The notes beneath the pieces were generated by a model, which worked only from the letters and a program-made list of their open reading frames with translations, searched no databases and was not told the DNA's origin. From the NCBI GenBank assembly GCA_013359335.1, contig JABWBZ010000005.1, forward strand, positions 1 through 33,298: a DNA stretch of 33,298 bases, given 5' to 3'. This stretch comes from a bacterium (GTDB lineage: Bacteria > CLD3 > SB21). The position numbers were made by a program, and so were the translations under genes. How positions within the stretch are numbered: the stretch's first letter is position 1; every line of letters starts with the position of its first letter. Positions 8,783 to 17,277 of the stretch are shown in pieces.

Positions 8783-11176
8783 TTATTCGTATTTCAACGC
8801 GTCCACCGGTTTCGCCGACGCGGCTTTCAGCGCACGATGGCTGACCGTGACTAATGTCAGAATAAGCATTGCGCTTAATGCAATCACAAAGGGTTCAACG
8901 CCAATGTTGATGCGGTATGCAAATCCTTCAAGCCAACCCGAGAGTATCCAGTATGCCATCGGAATCGCGAGTAAGGTTGACAAAACGGCCATGGCCGTAA
9001 ATTCTTTGACAAACATCATGAGAATGGATCCCGTTGAAGCGCCGAGAACCTTGCGGACACCGATCTCTTTCGTACGTTTTTCAGCGACGGCGGCTACGAG
9101 CCCGAATAAACCCAGACATCCGATGCCAATAGACAAAACGGTAAAGATCGTCGTAATTTTGGACAACTGGCTTTCAAAACGGTACACCTGATCGAGGCGG
9201 TGATCGAGAAAGGAATAATCCATCGATTTTTCCTGATCCATGCTGTTCCATATATCTTCGATCGCCGCAATAGTTTCCTGAGCATGACCGGCTTTCAATC
9301 GGACCGTTATGTACGGCATGGCGAAATTGAACAAACCGATCACCATCGGTTCGATCGGCTGATGCAGGCTCGCAAAATGAAAATCTTTGACGACGCCGAC
9401 TATCGGACCGCTCACCGGGCCGCGATCACCGCTGGCAATAATCCGCCCGATCGGATTGTCCAGTTTGTATGCACGCACAGCCGACTCATTGACGATATAC
9501 GCGCCGCTGGAATCAGAAATAAATTCCTGAGAAAAATCACGGCCCTCGACGAGTTCCAATCCGTAAGTTTTGAGATAATCATAACCAACAAATATAAACT
9601 GTACCGGATGGCCTTGATCGTCGGCTATCGGCCCGAAAAACATCGAACGAATCCGGTATCCTTCGCCGGCAATCCATGAATGGCGCGTCACGGAAGCAAC
9701 GCCGGGCAAGCGCTCAGTTTGATACTTGAACCGTTCGTAATTCTGATTTAGCGCTACGTTGCTGCCTAAGGCGCGAATCAGGACATTCTGTTCTTTTTCA
9801 AATCCGAGATTCGTCGATTGGACAAATTTAACCTGCTGCTGAATCACCCACACCGCGCTGATCAGGCCGGCCGTCACGGTCAATTGTGAAACCACCAAAA
9901 CTTGACGAAGATTGAATACGGGGCGAAATGCTTTCACTCGCAAATTGCGTACGGGCGAAAAACTGGATAAAACCATCGCCGGATAGAAACCGGCTCCGAG
10001 TCCGACCATGACGATCAGGAATAAACCAAATACCGCCAGCGCGGGATCGGAATATTGCAGCGCCAATCCAAGATTCGTTGATTGGTTGAGAACCACTACA
10101 AGAAGTTCTGAAAGTCCCAGCGCGATCAAAAAAGCGAACGCCGTTTGCGCGACCGATTCCGTCAGAAACTGAAGTATCAATTGCCGCCGTTCTGCGCCCA
10201 TGACTTTGCGGACACCGACTTCTTTGCTGCGACGTTCCGACTGGGCCGTTGCAAGATTCACATAATTGATTCCGGCAACGACCAGCACCAACAGACCAAT
10301 AATAGAAAAAGTATAAATGTAAAATGCATTGCCGTTAGGCCGGACTTCACTGTCGGTCTGGGAATAAAGATGAATATCTTTAACCGATTGCAGCTCAAAA
10401 TTCGACCCCTTTCGGGTTTCAGGGAAATGTTTTTGAACAATCGTTGCAAGCTGCTTATGCACGTCACCGGCTGCGGCCGGATCTTTGATGCGAAAATACG
10501 TCCAGAACCCGTAATTAAACCAACTGGTCATGAAATCCGCATTGACAACATATTTTCTGAAATCTTCAAACGAAGCGAGCGCCTGAAAAGTAAAGTGGGA
10601 ATTCTCAGGATAATCGTATGTCACGCCGGTGATTTTATAATCGACGTAAATGGTATTGATCCGAACGCGAACCGTTTTTCCGAGTGCGGACACATTCCCG
10701 AAAAGGCGGTGTGCCGTATTTTGAGTCACGATCAGCGATTGCGGTTCTTTGAGGGCAATCGCCGGATCACCCTCGGTAAGACGAATCGATAATAAATCCA
10801 GCATCTCCGGTTCACTAAAAATAAAATTCGGCTCGCCGATAATATTATCACCGGCCCGCAAAACCGCGTCTTGTCCGAAGCGGTACATACGCCCGATTTT
10901 TTCGATGGACGGAAATTCATGTTTCATTATATCAGCCACGCCATAAGATACCGCCGCGGTCGGCTGAGGAACGCCGGTCGTATTGCGTTGAAGAATAACA
11001 CGATACAACCGATCGCTCTGATCTTGAAATCGGTCGTAATTCCATTCCCGCCGTACGTAAAGCGCAATGACAATAAAACAAGCCAGGCCGGCGCCCAATC
11101 CGAAAATATTCAACAGCGCATAAGCTTTTTGTTTGACAATCGTACGTAAAGCTATTTTAAGATAGTTTTGAAACAT
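8783..11176 (-). CDS. ABC transporter permease, duplicated MacB_PCD-FtsX type
   Basis: This 797-residue paralog starts MFQNYLKIALRTIVKQKAY and has TM1 at about 20-42. The first periplasmic domain is followed by a helix and the coupling motif RRSKEVGVRKVMGAERRQ, then paired helices ending in a GFYPA motif. A second periplasmic domain leads to the second coupling motif KRTKEIGVRKVLGA at about 700-713, and the tail is AKPVDALKYE. GGGAG lies 11 nt before the ATG. It follows the repeat-protein gene by 22 bp, so it is almost certainly cotranscribed with it. Its 3' flank carries a 16-bp sequence (8762-8777) shared at 15 of 16 positions with the 3' flank of the 204-2618 gene. Confidence 0.92.
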   Translation of the reverse strand: MFQNYLKIALRTIVKQKAYALLNIFGLGAGLACFIVIALYVRREWNYDRFQDQSDRLYRVILQRNTTGVPQPTAAVSYGVADIMKHEFPSIEKIGRMYRFGQDAVLRAGDNIIGEPNFIFSEPEMLDLLSIRLTEGDPAIALKEPQSLIVTQNTAHRLFGNVSALGKTVRVRINTIYVDYKITGVTYDYPENSHFTFQALASFEDFRKYVVNADFMTSWFNYGFWTYFRIKDPAAAGDVHKQLATIVQKHFPETRKGSNFELQSVKDIHLYSQTDSEVRPNGNAFYIYTFSIIGLLVLVVAGINYVNLATAQSERRSKEVGVRKVMGAERRQLILQFLTESVAQTAFAFLIALGLSELLVVVLNQSTNLGLALQYSDPALAVFGLFLIVMVGLGAGFYPAMVLSSFSPVRNLRVKAFRPVFNLRQVLVVSQLTVTAGLISAVWVIQQQVKFVQSTNLGFEKEQNVLIRALGSNVALNQNYERFKYQTERLPGVASVTRHSWIAGEGYRIRSMFFGPIADDQGHPVQFIFVGYDYLKTYGLELVEGRDFSQEFISDSSGAYIVNESAVRAYKLDNPIGRIIASGDRGPVSGPIVGVVKDFHFASLHQPIEPMVIGLFNFAMPYITVRLKAGHAQETIAAIEDIWNSMDQEKSMDYSFLDHRLDQVYRFESQLSKITTIFTVLSIGIGCLGLFGLVAAVAEKRTKEIGVRKVLGASTGSILMMFVKEFTAMAVLSTLLAIPMAYWILSGWLEGFAYRINIGVEPFVIALSAMLILTLVTVSHRALKAASAKPVDALKYE

Positions 11177-11198
11177 TTAATTTAAATCTCCCGCGTTA

Positions 11199-12230
11199 TC
11201 ATTCTGTCAGCACATCAACGATCGTTTCATTTTTCATTCCGGCGTCTTTCATTTTGCGTACTTTCGACGCGCTGATTCCGTGAATGCCCATCTGGACGAT
11301 TTCATCCGTCGTAAATCCGAACGCTTTCATTTCACTCACAAAATTAGCTCTAAGACCATGAATGCCGAATTGAACGATGTCATCAACTGAAAAACCTTTG
11401 TCGGTCATGTCACGAACAAAACTCGTACGAAGCCCGTGAATGCCAAATTGTACGGCTTCATCGACAGAATAATTCAGCGCCTTCATGTCTTTGATAAATT
11501 CCGGCCGCACGCCATGAATTCCGATTTGGACAATTTCTTCAGAATCGAAGCCGAGTTCTTTCGCTTCTCGAATATAGCCGGGCTTCAAGCCGTGAATGCC
11601 ATATTGAATCGTTTCCTCGAGGTTATCCGCCAAGCCCTCCATGTCTTTGATAAACGACGGCCTGATGCCGTGAATCCCGAGTTGAACGATGGCATCCACA
11701 TCAAGGCCTTCATATTTGGCGTTTTCAATAAAATCTTTTTTAATTCCGTGAATGCCGAATTGCACGACTTCGGAAAGGCGATACCCGAGCGGCGCAAGCC
11801 GTTCAACGTAATCCGTTTCAACGTCGCACATTGCCAAATCGAAAATTTCGCTGTCTTTGACATTTTTGTAACCCCACGAATTGAGTTTTCCCACAAATGA
11901 TTCATCCGGTACGAAAACGTATGTGCCTGAAGCTTTATTTTTTTGGCTTTCGCCGGCAAAATAAATAATGCCTTGTTCGAACGGCATCGTGAATGTGATT
12001 TCTCCGCCGTCGGACTTAACCTTCGAACGGTCCAGCCCTTTGAATCGGTTGTAAGATATTCCCTGAAATGACGTTTGAGACCCTTTTTGATCGGGCCGTT
12101 TCATGGTCAATGAAAGTTCGTTATGACTGAAAACAGCTTCCCAGGTTCCTTCGAACCCATTATCGGCTGCATAACCATGAACAGCGGCCGCGATCAAAAG
12201 AGTAAGCAGGGAGAAAAGTATTTTTTTCAT
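11199..12230 (-). CDS. Secreted protein with tandem 26-residue GIHG repeats
   Basis: This is a 343-residue protein with a signal peptide (about 1-21). Residues about 22-110 form a beta-rich N-terminal part (FEGTWEAVF...). A repeat region of strict 26-residue period follows. GIHG occurs at about 158, 184, 210, 236, 262, 288 and 314, preceded by at least one degenerate unit near 132. The consensus unit is GIHG-h-(R/K)-xx-(F/Y)-I-x-(D/E)-(M/A)-K-xx-G-(F/Y)-xx-(D/E)-E-hVQ (h = hydrophobic), which suggests stacked helical pairs. Similar units occur at the C-termini of BlaR1/M56-type regulators and in uncharacterised exported proteins of Acidobacteria and Bacteroidota; that is from memory and not tested. 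No catalytic motif is visible. Its place between two permeases suggests an accessory periplasmic protein of the export system. The ribosome site is weak. Confidence 0.8.
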   Translation of the reverse strand: MKKILFSLLTLLIAAAVHGYAADNGFEGTWEAVFSHNELSLTMKRPDQKGSQTSFQGISYNRFKGLDRSKVKSDGGEITFTMPFEQGIIYFAGESQKNKASGTYVFVPDESFVGKLNSWGYKNVKDSEIFDLAMCDVETDYVERLAPLGYRLSEVVQFGIHGIKKDFIENAKYEGLDVDAIVQLGIHGIRPSFIKDMEGLADNLEETIQYGIHGLKPGYIREAKELGFDSEEIVQIGIHGVRPEFIKDMKALNYSVDEAVQFGIHGLRTSFVRDMTDKGFSVDDIVQFGIHGLRANFVSEMKAFGFTTDEIVQMGIHGISASKVRKMKDAGMKNETIVDVLTE

Positions 12231-12255
12231 TTGATTTATCTTTCAATATTATTCG

Positions 12256-12326
12256 CACCAGAGTTCACAGAGAACGCCGAGAAAAACTTATTTAAAACCT
12301 CTGCGCCCTCTGTATTCTCCGGCGTG
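12256..12326. repeat. Inverted pair of degenerate 9-bp repeats (gene-less hairpin element)
   Basis: The left arm (12256-12287) has three units of 9 bp with the theme CNCNGAGAA. The right arm (about 12297-12326), read as its reverse complement, has GAG recurring every 9 bases and the same theme (CACAGAG-type). The arms are thus inverted relative to each other, separated by a short AT-rich spacer, and fill the gap between the stop of 12334-14751 and the start of 11199-12230. The architecture matches 143-201 although the unit sequence is unrelated. Confidence 0.65.
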
Positions 12327-12333
12327 AGTTTCT

Positions 12334-14751
12334 TTATTCATATTTCAATGCATCGACCGGGTTCGCCGTCGCGGCGCGAATGGCGCGATAGCCTACCGTC
12401 AATGCGGCAATTGCCAGCGTAAACGTGATGGACGTGATAAAAACGCCCGGGCCGATTGAAATACGGTATGCAAAATCCTGCAGCCAGCCGTTCATCACGT
12501 AATACGCGATCGGCGCAGCGAATACAAACGCAATGACGACCAATTGAACGAATTCTTTACCAAACATTATCAGAATGTCCGAAACGCCGGCGCCGAGCAC
12601 CTTCCGTACGCCGATTTCTTTCGTTCTCTGTGTCGCGATGAATGATATCAATCCAAACAATCCCATCGATCCGATGAAAATCGCAATGCCTGAAAAAATG
12701 CGGAAAAGATTTGAAGCTTTTTCTTCTTGTTTGTAAAAATCCCGGATCGTCTCGTCGATAAAGTGATATTCAAAAACATATTCGGGGTACACGTTATTCC
12801 ACGCTTTTTCAATTTGAGCGATAACGTCATGACTTGAATTCATGGTGATTTTGAAACTGGCTTCGTAATAAGTTTCGATGCGCGACGTGATCAGGCACGG
12901 GGACATACTTTCATGCAGGGAATTCATGTTAAAATCTTTGACAACGCCTACGATTGGAATGTCGGCTCCAGCCCAGAAATTGATGATTTTACCAATGGCG
13001 TCCTGAGGCGTGGCTATCCCGAGTTTCCGCACCATCGCTTCATTGACGACAAATTCCTTCACGGTATCGCTGGGGGACAAATTGCGTCCGGCCAGTAAAG
13101 TAAGATTATAGGTCGGAATAAAATGGTCGTCGGCCGTCTTGATGTCGGCGTTATGCTTTTGAATTTCCTTCCCATCGTTGTACCGGAAATTCGAAGTCCA
13201 GCGGTTGCCCGACGTCGCGCCGGAGTACCCAAAACTAAAATCTTTAATGCCGGGAGCATTGGTCAATTGTGCCCGGAGGCTCTCTAATTTTATTTTTTCA
13301 TTTGTCGGCAATGGCACGGTCACGATCGCTTCTTTGTTAAAGCCCAAATCCATTTGCCGCAGGAACTGCATCTGCATCATCACGACAAACGTTCCGATGA
13401 TGAGCGTCTGCGTGATGGCAAATTGCATAACGACCAATCCTTTGCGTAGAAAAATGCCTCCGCTGTGGTTGGACGTGATTTTTCCTTTCAGAGCGACCGC
13501 CGGCTGAAAGCGCGACAATACAAAAGCCGGATAGAGTCCTGACAAAAATGTTACAAAACCAATAACCGCGAGCAAAAAAACAGGCACCATCGAATCCGTA
13601 AAAGGATGAAAAATTACTTTCAATTCCAGCGCACCGGTAAGCTTCGAAAAAAGTAATTCCGTCAACACCACCGACGCAATGGCTGCTAGGGACGTAATGA
13701 TGAACGTTTCGCCGAGCAATTGTCCGATTAATTGAGTGCGTTGAGCGCCCAAAACTTTCCGTACGCCGACTTCACGCGAACGCGTGACCGCTTGCGCCGT
13801 GGCAAGATTGATGAAATTAATGCATGCAGTAACGATCAGGAATATACCGATGATAGCGAGGGCCCACAGTGAACTCACGCTCGTCGTGCGATCGGAGAAA
13901 TTACCGTAACGCGTATCGTAATGAATGGTTGACAATGGCTGCAAGTGGTAAACACGCACCTCGGCGGGATTATCATTTTTAAAATACTTGCTGACAAATT
14001 CAGGAAAACGGCCTTCCAATTCCGACGGGCTACCGTTTTCATTAAGTAAAACAAACGTGTTAACGTTACTGCTGGTGTTATTCCAACTCGTGATATCAAA
14101 TCCGCTCCCGGTTTTACCGATACTGCGTAACGTCGCGTAAGAAACCAGAATTTTAAACGGAAAATCCGAGTTGGTCGGGAAATTCTTCATCACGCCGGTA
14201 ACTTTAAGATCACGCACATTGTCAAGCCGGACGACGCGCCCGATCGGATCTTCGCCGGGAAAATATTTAGTAACCATTTCTTCCGTGAGAACTACGGTGT
14301 TTGGTTCTGACAAACTGGCGCTTGGCGAACCATTCACCCATTCGAAATCGAACATTTCAAAAAATTCAGGTTCGATGTAAACAAGGCCATCGTTTTCCTG
14401 AAATTTTTTTGGCGTTCCTTTGGCGTCTGTAATGGTAATTAGGCCTGAACGCGTATATTCGCAAACGGTGACTTTTTCGATATCGGGAAAATCTGTTCGC
14501 AACGCCGGAGCCAGCGGCGATTGAGTACCGAAGTCATACAACATGCCGTCCGGGTGAGTACGATCGGTATTGACGCGGTACAAGCGGTTTTTCTTAGAAT
14601 GGAAATCGTCGAACGTCAATTCAAACCGTACGATCAGAAAGATCATGAGTGCACAAGTAATGCCGAGCGACAATCCGAGAACGTTGATCAGCGTATAACT
14701 TTTGTTGCGGCTTAGTTTCCGCAATGCCGTTTTGAAATAATTTTTGATCAT
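12334..14751 (-). CDS. ABC transporter permease, duplicated MacB_PCD-FtsX type
   Basis: This 805-residue permease begins MIKNYFKTALRKLSRNKSY with TM1 at about 20-42. The first periplasmic domain is followed by the coupling motif SREVGVRKVLGAQRTQL and helices ending in GLYPAFVLSRF. A second periplasmic domain precedes QRTKEIGVRKVLGAG at about 708-722, and the tail is ANPVDALKYE. It is visibly the closest relative of the next upstream gene (14785-17184): they share the N-terminal signature, the GETF motif after the first coupling helix and most of the last 98 residues. A recent tandem duplication is therefore likely. AAGGAAG is spaced 8 nt from the ATG. It is 33 bp from its twin and the pair is likely cotranscribed. 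Confidence 0.93.
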   Translation of the reverse strand: MIKNYFKTALRKLSRNKSYTLINVLGLSLGITCALMIFLIVRFELTFDDFHSKKNRLYRVNTDRTHPDGMLYDFGTQSPLAPALRTDFPDIEKVTVCEYTRSGLITITDAKGTPKKFQENDGLVYIEPEFFEMFDFEWVNGSPSASLSEPNTVVLTEEMVTKYFPGEDPIGRVVRLDNVRDLKVTGVMKNFPTNSDFPFKILVSYATLRSIGKTGSGFDITSWNNTSSNVNTFVLLNENGSPSELEGRFPEFVSKYFKNDNPAEVRVYHLQPLSTIHYDTRYGNFSDRTTSVSSLWALAIIGIFLIVTACINFINLATAQAVTRSREVGVRKVLGAQRTQLIGQLLGETFIITSLAAIASVVLTELLFSKLTGALELKVIFHPFTDSMVPVFLLAVIGFVTFLSGLYPAFVLSRFQPAVALKGKITSNHSGGIFLRKGLVVMQFAITQTLIIGTFVVMMQMQFLRQMDLGFNKEAIVTVPLPTNEKIKLESLRAQLTNAPGIKDFSFGYSGATSGNRWTSNFRYNDGKEIQKHNADIKTADDHFIPTYNLTLLAGRNLSPSDTVKEFVVNEAMVRKLGIATPQDAIGKIINFWAGADIPIVGVVKDFNMNSLHESMSPCLITSRIETYYEASFKITMNSSHDVIAQIEKAWNNVYPEYVFEYHFIDETIRDFYKQEEKASNLFRIFSGIAIFIGSMGLFGLISFIATQRTKEIGVRKVLGAGVSDILIMFGKEFVQLVVIAFVFAAPIAYYVMNGWLQDFAYRISIGPGVFITSITFTLAIAALTVGYRAIRAATANPVDALKYE

Positions 14752-14784
14752 GCTTATGGCTTCCTTTTTCGAAACAGAGGCTTT

Positions 14785-17184
14785 TTATTCATATTTTAAT
14801 GCATCCACCGGATTGGCCGAAGCGGCGCGTATAGCGCGGTAACCGACGGTCACGGCGGCGATCACCAGCGCAAAAACCATCGCGCTGACGAATACTCCGG
14901 GACCGATCGTAATGCGGTACGCAAAATCCTGCAACCATCCGCTCATCGTGAAATACGCAATCGGCGCGGCGATGACGAACGCAATCGTGATGAGTTGTGC
15001 AAAATCTTTTCCAAAAATCATCAAAATGTCTCCGATACCGGCGCCAAGAACCTTACGGACGCCGATTTCCTTCGTACGTTGAGCCGCCATGAATGAAACA
15101 AGGCCGAACAGTCCAAGGCATCCAATGAAAATGGCAATCGATGCAAAAATAGTAAACAATCGTGACGTGCGTTGCTCGTCTTCATAAAACTGCTGAATCG
15201 TTTCATCGAGAAAACTGTAATCGTACACAAATTCAGGAAATGCTTTCGACCATGCTGATTCAATTTTACCCAAAAGTTCTTTCGAATTTTCCATGGTAAT
15301 CTTGACGCTCATGATATTGTAACTGCGAACTTGTGGGGACATCACCATCGGCTCGATCGCCGAATGCAATGAAGTCATATTGAAATTTTTTACTACACCG
15401 ACTATAGGCCTTGGATCTTCACCGTACACATACAGAGTTTTACCCACGGCATCCATCGGATTAGTCAGCCCCATTTTGGCAACGGCCGCTTCATTGATCA
15501 CCAGTTCATGAATCGTGTCGCTCATGGTATAATTACGTCCGGCAAGAAGTTTAAGGCCGTAAGTGGAGATATAATTTTCATCCGCGATTCGCATGTCGGA
15601 GATCATTTCGACAGGACCGGAAGGACTGTCTTTATAAACCATTAACGATGTCCAATGGCTTGTTGACGCAGCAGCTTCAAATCCGAACGTTACATTCTGT
15701 ATGCCCGGCTGCCTCATCAATTCTGTTCGCAATGATTCCATACGTGATTTATCCTTTACCGGAACATCCGTGATGACGATAGCGTCCTTGACAAATCCCA
15801 TATCGGTTTTGCGAAATAACTCCATTTGTTCGAACACCACAATCGTACCGATTATCAGCGCTTGGGCAATCATAAATTGAAAAACGACCAGGCCCTTACG
15901 GATCCATAAACCTCCGGTCGATGACGAAGATTGCCCGCCTTTCAAAACCGTCGCCGGTTGATATCCGGCCAAAATAATAGCCGGGTAAAATCCCGACCCG
16001 ATACTAATAAGCGCAATCAGGCATGCGAGAAAGAGCCATATATGCCCATGGCCGATGAGACTGAATTGTAAATGAAAATCAAAACTGCTGTTCAGCAGTG
16101 GAACAGCTAATTCCGTCAACCCCATGGCGATAACGCCGGACAAAATCGTAATCAAAAATGTTTCGCCAAAAAATTGAACAAGAAGTTGGGTGCGAAATGC
16201 TCCCAGCACTTTTCGGACGCCGACTTCCTTGGCCCGCGTAATGGCTTGAGCGGTAGCGAGATTGACGAAATTAATGCAGGCCGTTGCAACGAGAAATAAT
16301 CCGATAATCGACAAAGCCCACATGCTGGAACGGGTCGTGGTGTGAGTATAACTGTCGGTCTCAGGATTAAAATGGATATCACTTAAAGGTTGAACCTCAT
16401 ACCCGCGTTCATGGCGGCGGCGCTCGTCGAGAAAAGGTTTGGCCATGTCCGTCACACGCGCATTGAAATCCATTGCGTCCCAGTTTTCCGGCGCAAGCAC
16501 ATAGGTATTGATGCTACTCATGGTCGCGCCCCACTGCTCCAAGTTGCGGTTACGCCCGGCCGCGCGTTGCGTGCTATAGGAAATGAAAACGGTAAACGGA
16601 AAATTTGTATTCAAGCGCGGATCGGCCATAAGCCCAACGACGGTAAGATTGTCAAGATTATTTACATTGAACGTCTTCCCAAGTGGATTTTCATTCCCGA
16701 AAAATTTCTTTGCCATACTCTGACTTAGAACAACTGAATAAGGCTCCGCCAAAGACGACGGATGGCCTTCAATCCATTGTGCGTCAAAAATTTCAAAAAA
16801 TTCCGGTTCGACATAAGCAACTCCTTCACTTTCAGCAAATTTCTTGGGCGCGTTTGATCCATCAGGAATTGTAAACACACCGCTGGATACATAATAAACG
16901 GTAGTGGTTTTCACATCACTGAAATGTGAACGAATGGCCGCTCCAAGGGGAAATTGCGAAGCGCCGTTGCGGCCAACTTCTCCGTCACGATACCAAACCG
17001 TATTCACCCGATAAATACGATCTTTGTTTTTATGAAAAGCATCGTAACTCAGTTCGTGCTGAATGATCAGATAAATACACAAGGCACATGTCATTCCGAT
17101 TGAAAGGCCGGCCATGTTAATCAGCGTATAATTTTTATTGCGGCTTAATTTGCGCCACGCAGTTTTAAAATAATTTTTAATCAT
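14785..17184 (-). CDS. ABC transporter permease, duplicated MacB_PCD-FtsX type
   Basis: This 799-residue permease starts MIKNYFKTAWRKLSRNKNY. It has the usual order: TM1 (about 20-42), periplasmic domain, coupling motif AKEVGVRKVLGAFRTQL with QFFGETF after it, two helices with GFYPAIIL, a second periplasmic domain, QRTKEIGVRKVLGAG at about 702-716, two terminal helices and ASANPVDALKYE. It is the tandem twin of 12334-14751. No clear Shine-Dalgarno sequence precedes the ATG at 17184 (upstream bases are AT-rich), so translation may be weaker or coupled. It lies 93 bp downstream of the 17278-19647 stop, in a gap that holds a degenerate inverted repeat. Confidence 0.93.
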   Translation of the reverse strand: MIKNYFKTAWRKLSRNKNYTLINMAGLSIGMTCALCIYLIIQHELSYDAFHKNKDRIYRVNTVWYRDGEVGRNGASQFPLGAAIRSHFSDVKTTTVYYVSSGVFTIPDGSNAPKKFAESEGVAYVEPEFFEIFDAQWIEGHPSSLAEPYSVVLSQSMAKKFFGNENPLGKTFNVNNLDNLTVVGLMADPRLNTNFPFTVFISYSTQRAAGRNRNLEQWGATMSSINTYVLAPENWDAMDFNARVTDMAKPFLDERRRHERGYEVQPLSDIHFNPETDSYTHTTTRSSMWALSIIGLFLVATACINFVNLATAQAITRAKEVGVRKVLGAFRTQLLVQFFGETFLITILSGVIAMGLTELAVPLLNSSFDFHLQFSLIGHGHIWLFLACLIALISIGSGFYPAIILAGYQPATVLKGGQSSSSTGGLWIRKGLVVFQFMIAQALIIGTIVVFEQMELFRKTDMGFVKDAIVITDVPVKDKSRMESLRTELMRQPGIQNVTFGFEAAASTSHWTSLMVYKDSPSGPVEMISDMRIADENYISTYGLKLLAGRNYTMSDTIHELVINEAAVAKMGLTNPMDAVGKTLYVYGEDPRPIVGVVKNFNMTSLHSAIEPMVMSPQVRSYNIMSVKITMENSKELLGKIESAWSKAFPEFVYDYSFLDETIQQFYEDEQRTSRLFTIFASIAIFIGCLGLFGLVSFMAAQRTKEIGVRKVLGAGIGDILMIFGKDFAQLITIAFVIAAPIAYFTMSGWLQDFAYRITIGPGVFVSAMVFALVIAAVTVGYRAIRAASANPVDALKYE

Positions 17185-17211
17185 GAATTTGAAATTCTTT
17201 TTAATACTTCA

Positions 17212-17272
17212 TCACCCAGACGCACAGGAAAATTTAATTTAAAAACAAATGCCGTACACTACTCTGGCGTGA
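17212..17272. repeat. Degenerate inverted repeat between permease genes
   Basis: TCACCCAGA at 17212-17220 is the inverted copy of TCTGGCGTGA at 17263-17272 with one bulged base. Outside this stem the arms are poorly conserved. The position is the same as for 12256-12326: just after one permease stop (6 bp) and before the next gene start (28 bp). The right arm resembles that of 12256-12326 (both read C-TCYGGCGTGA, then a T-rich stretch). It is probably a worn copy of the same kind of element. Confidence 0.45.
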
Positions 17273-17277
17273 AAGTT

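Noticed and set aside
11199-12230. Repeat protein as a pentapeptide-repeat or ankyrin protein
   Set aside because: The period is 26 residues with a GIHG corner. It does not match the 5-residue pentapeptide or the 33-residue ankyrin pattern.
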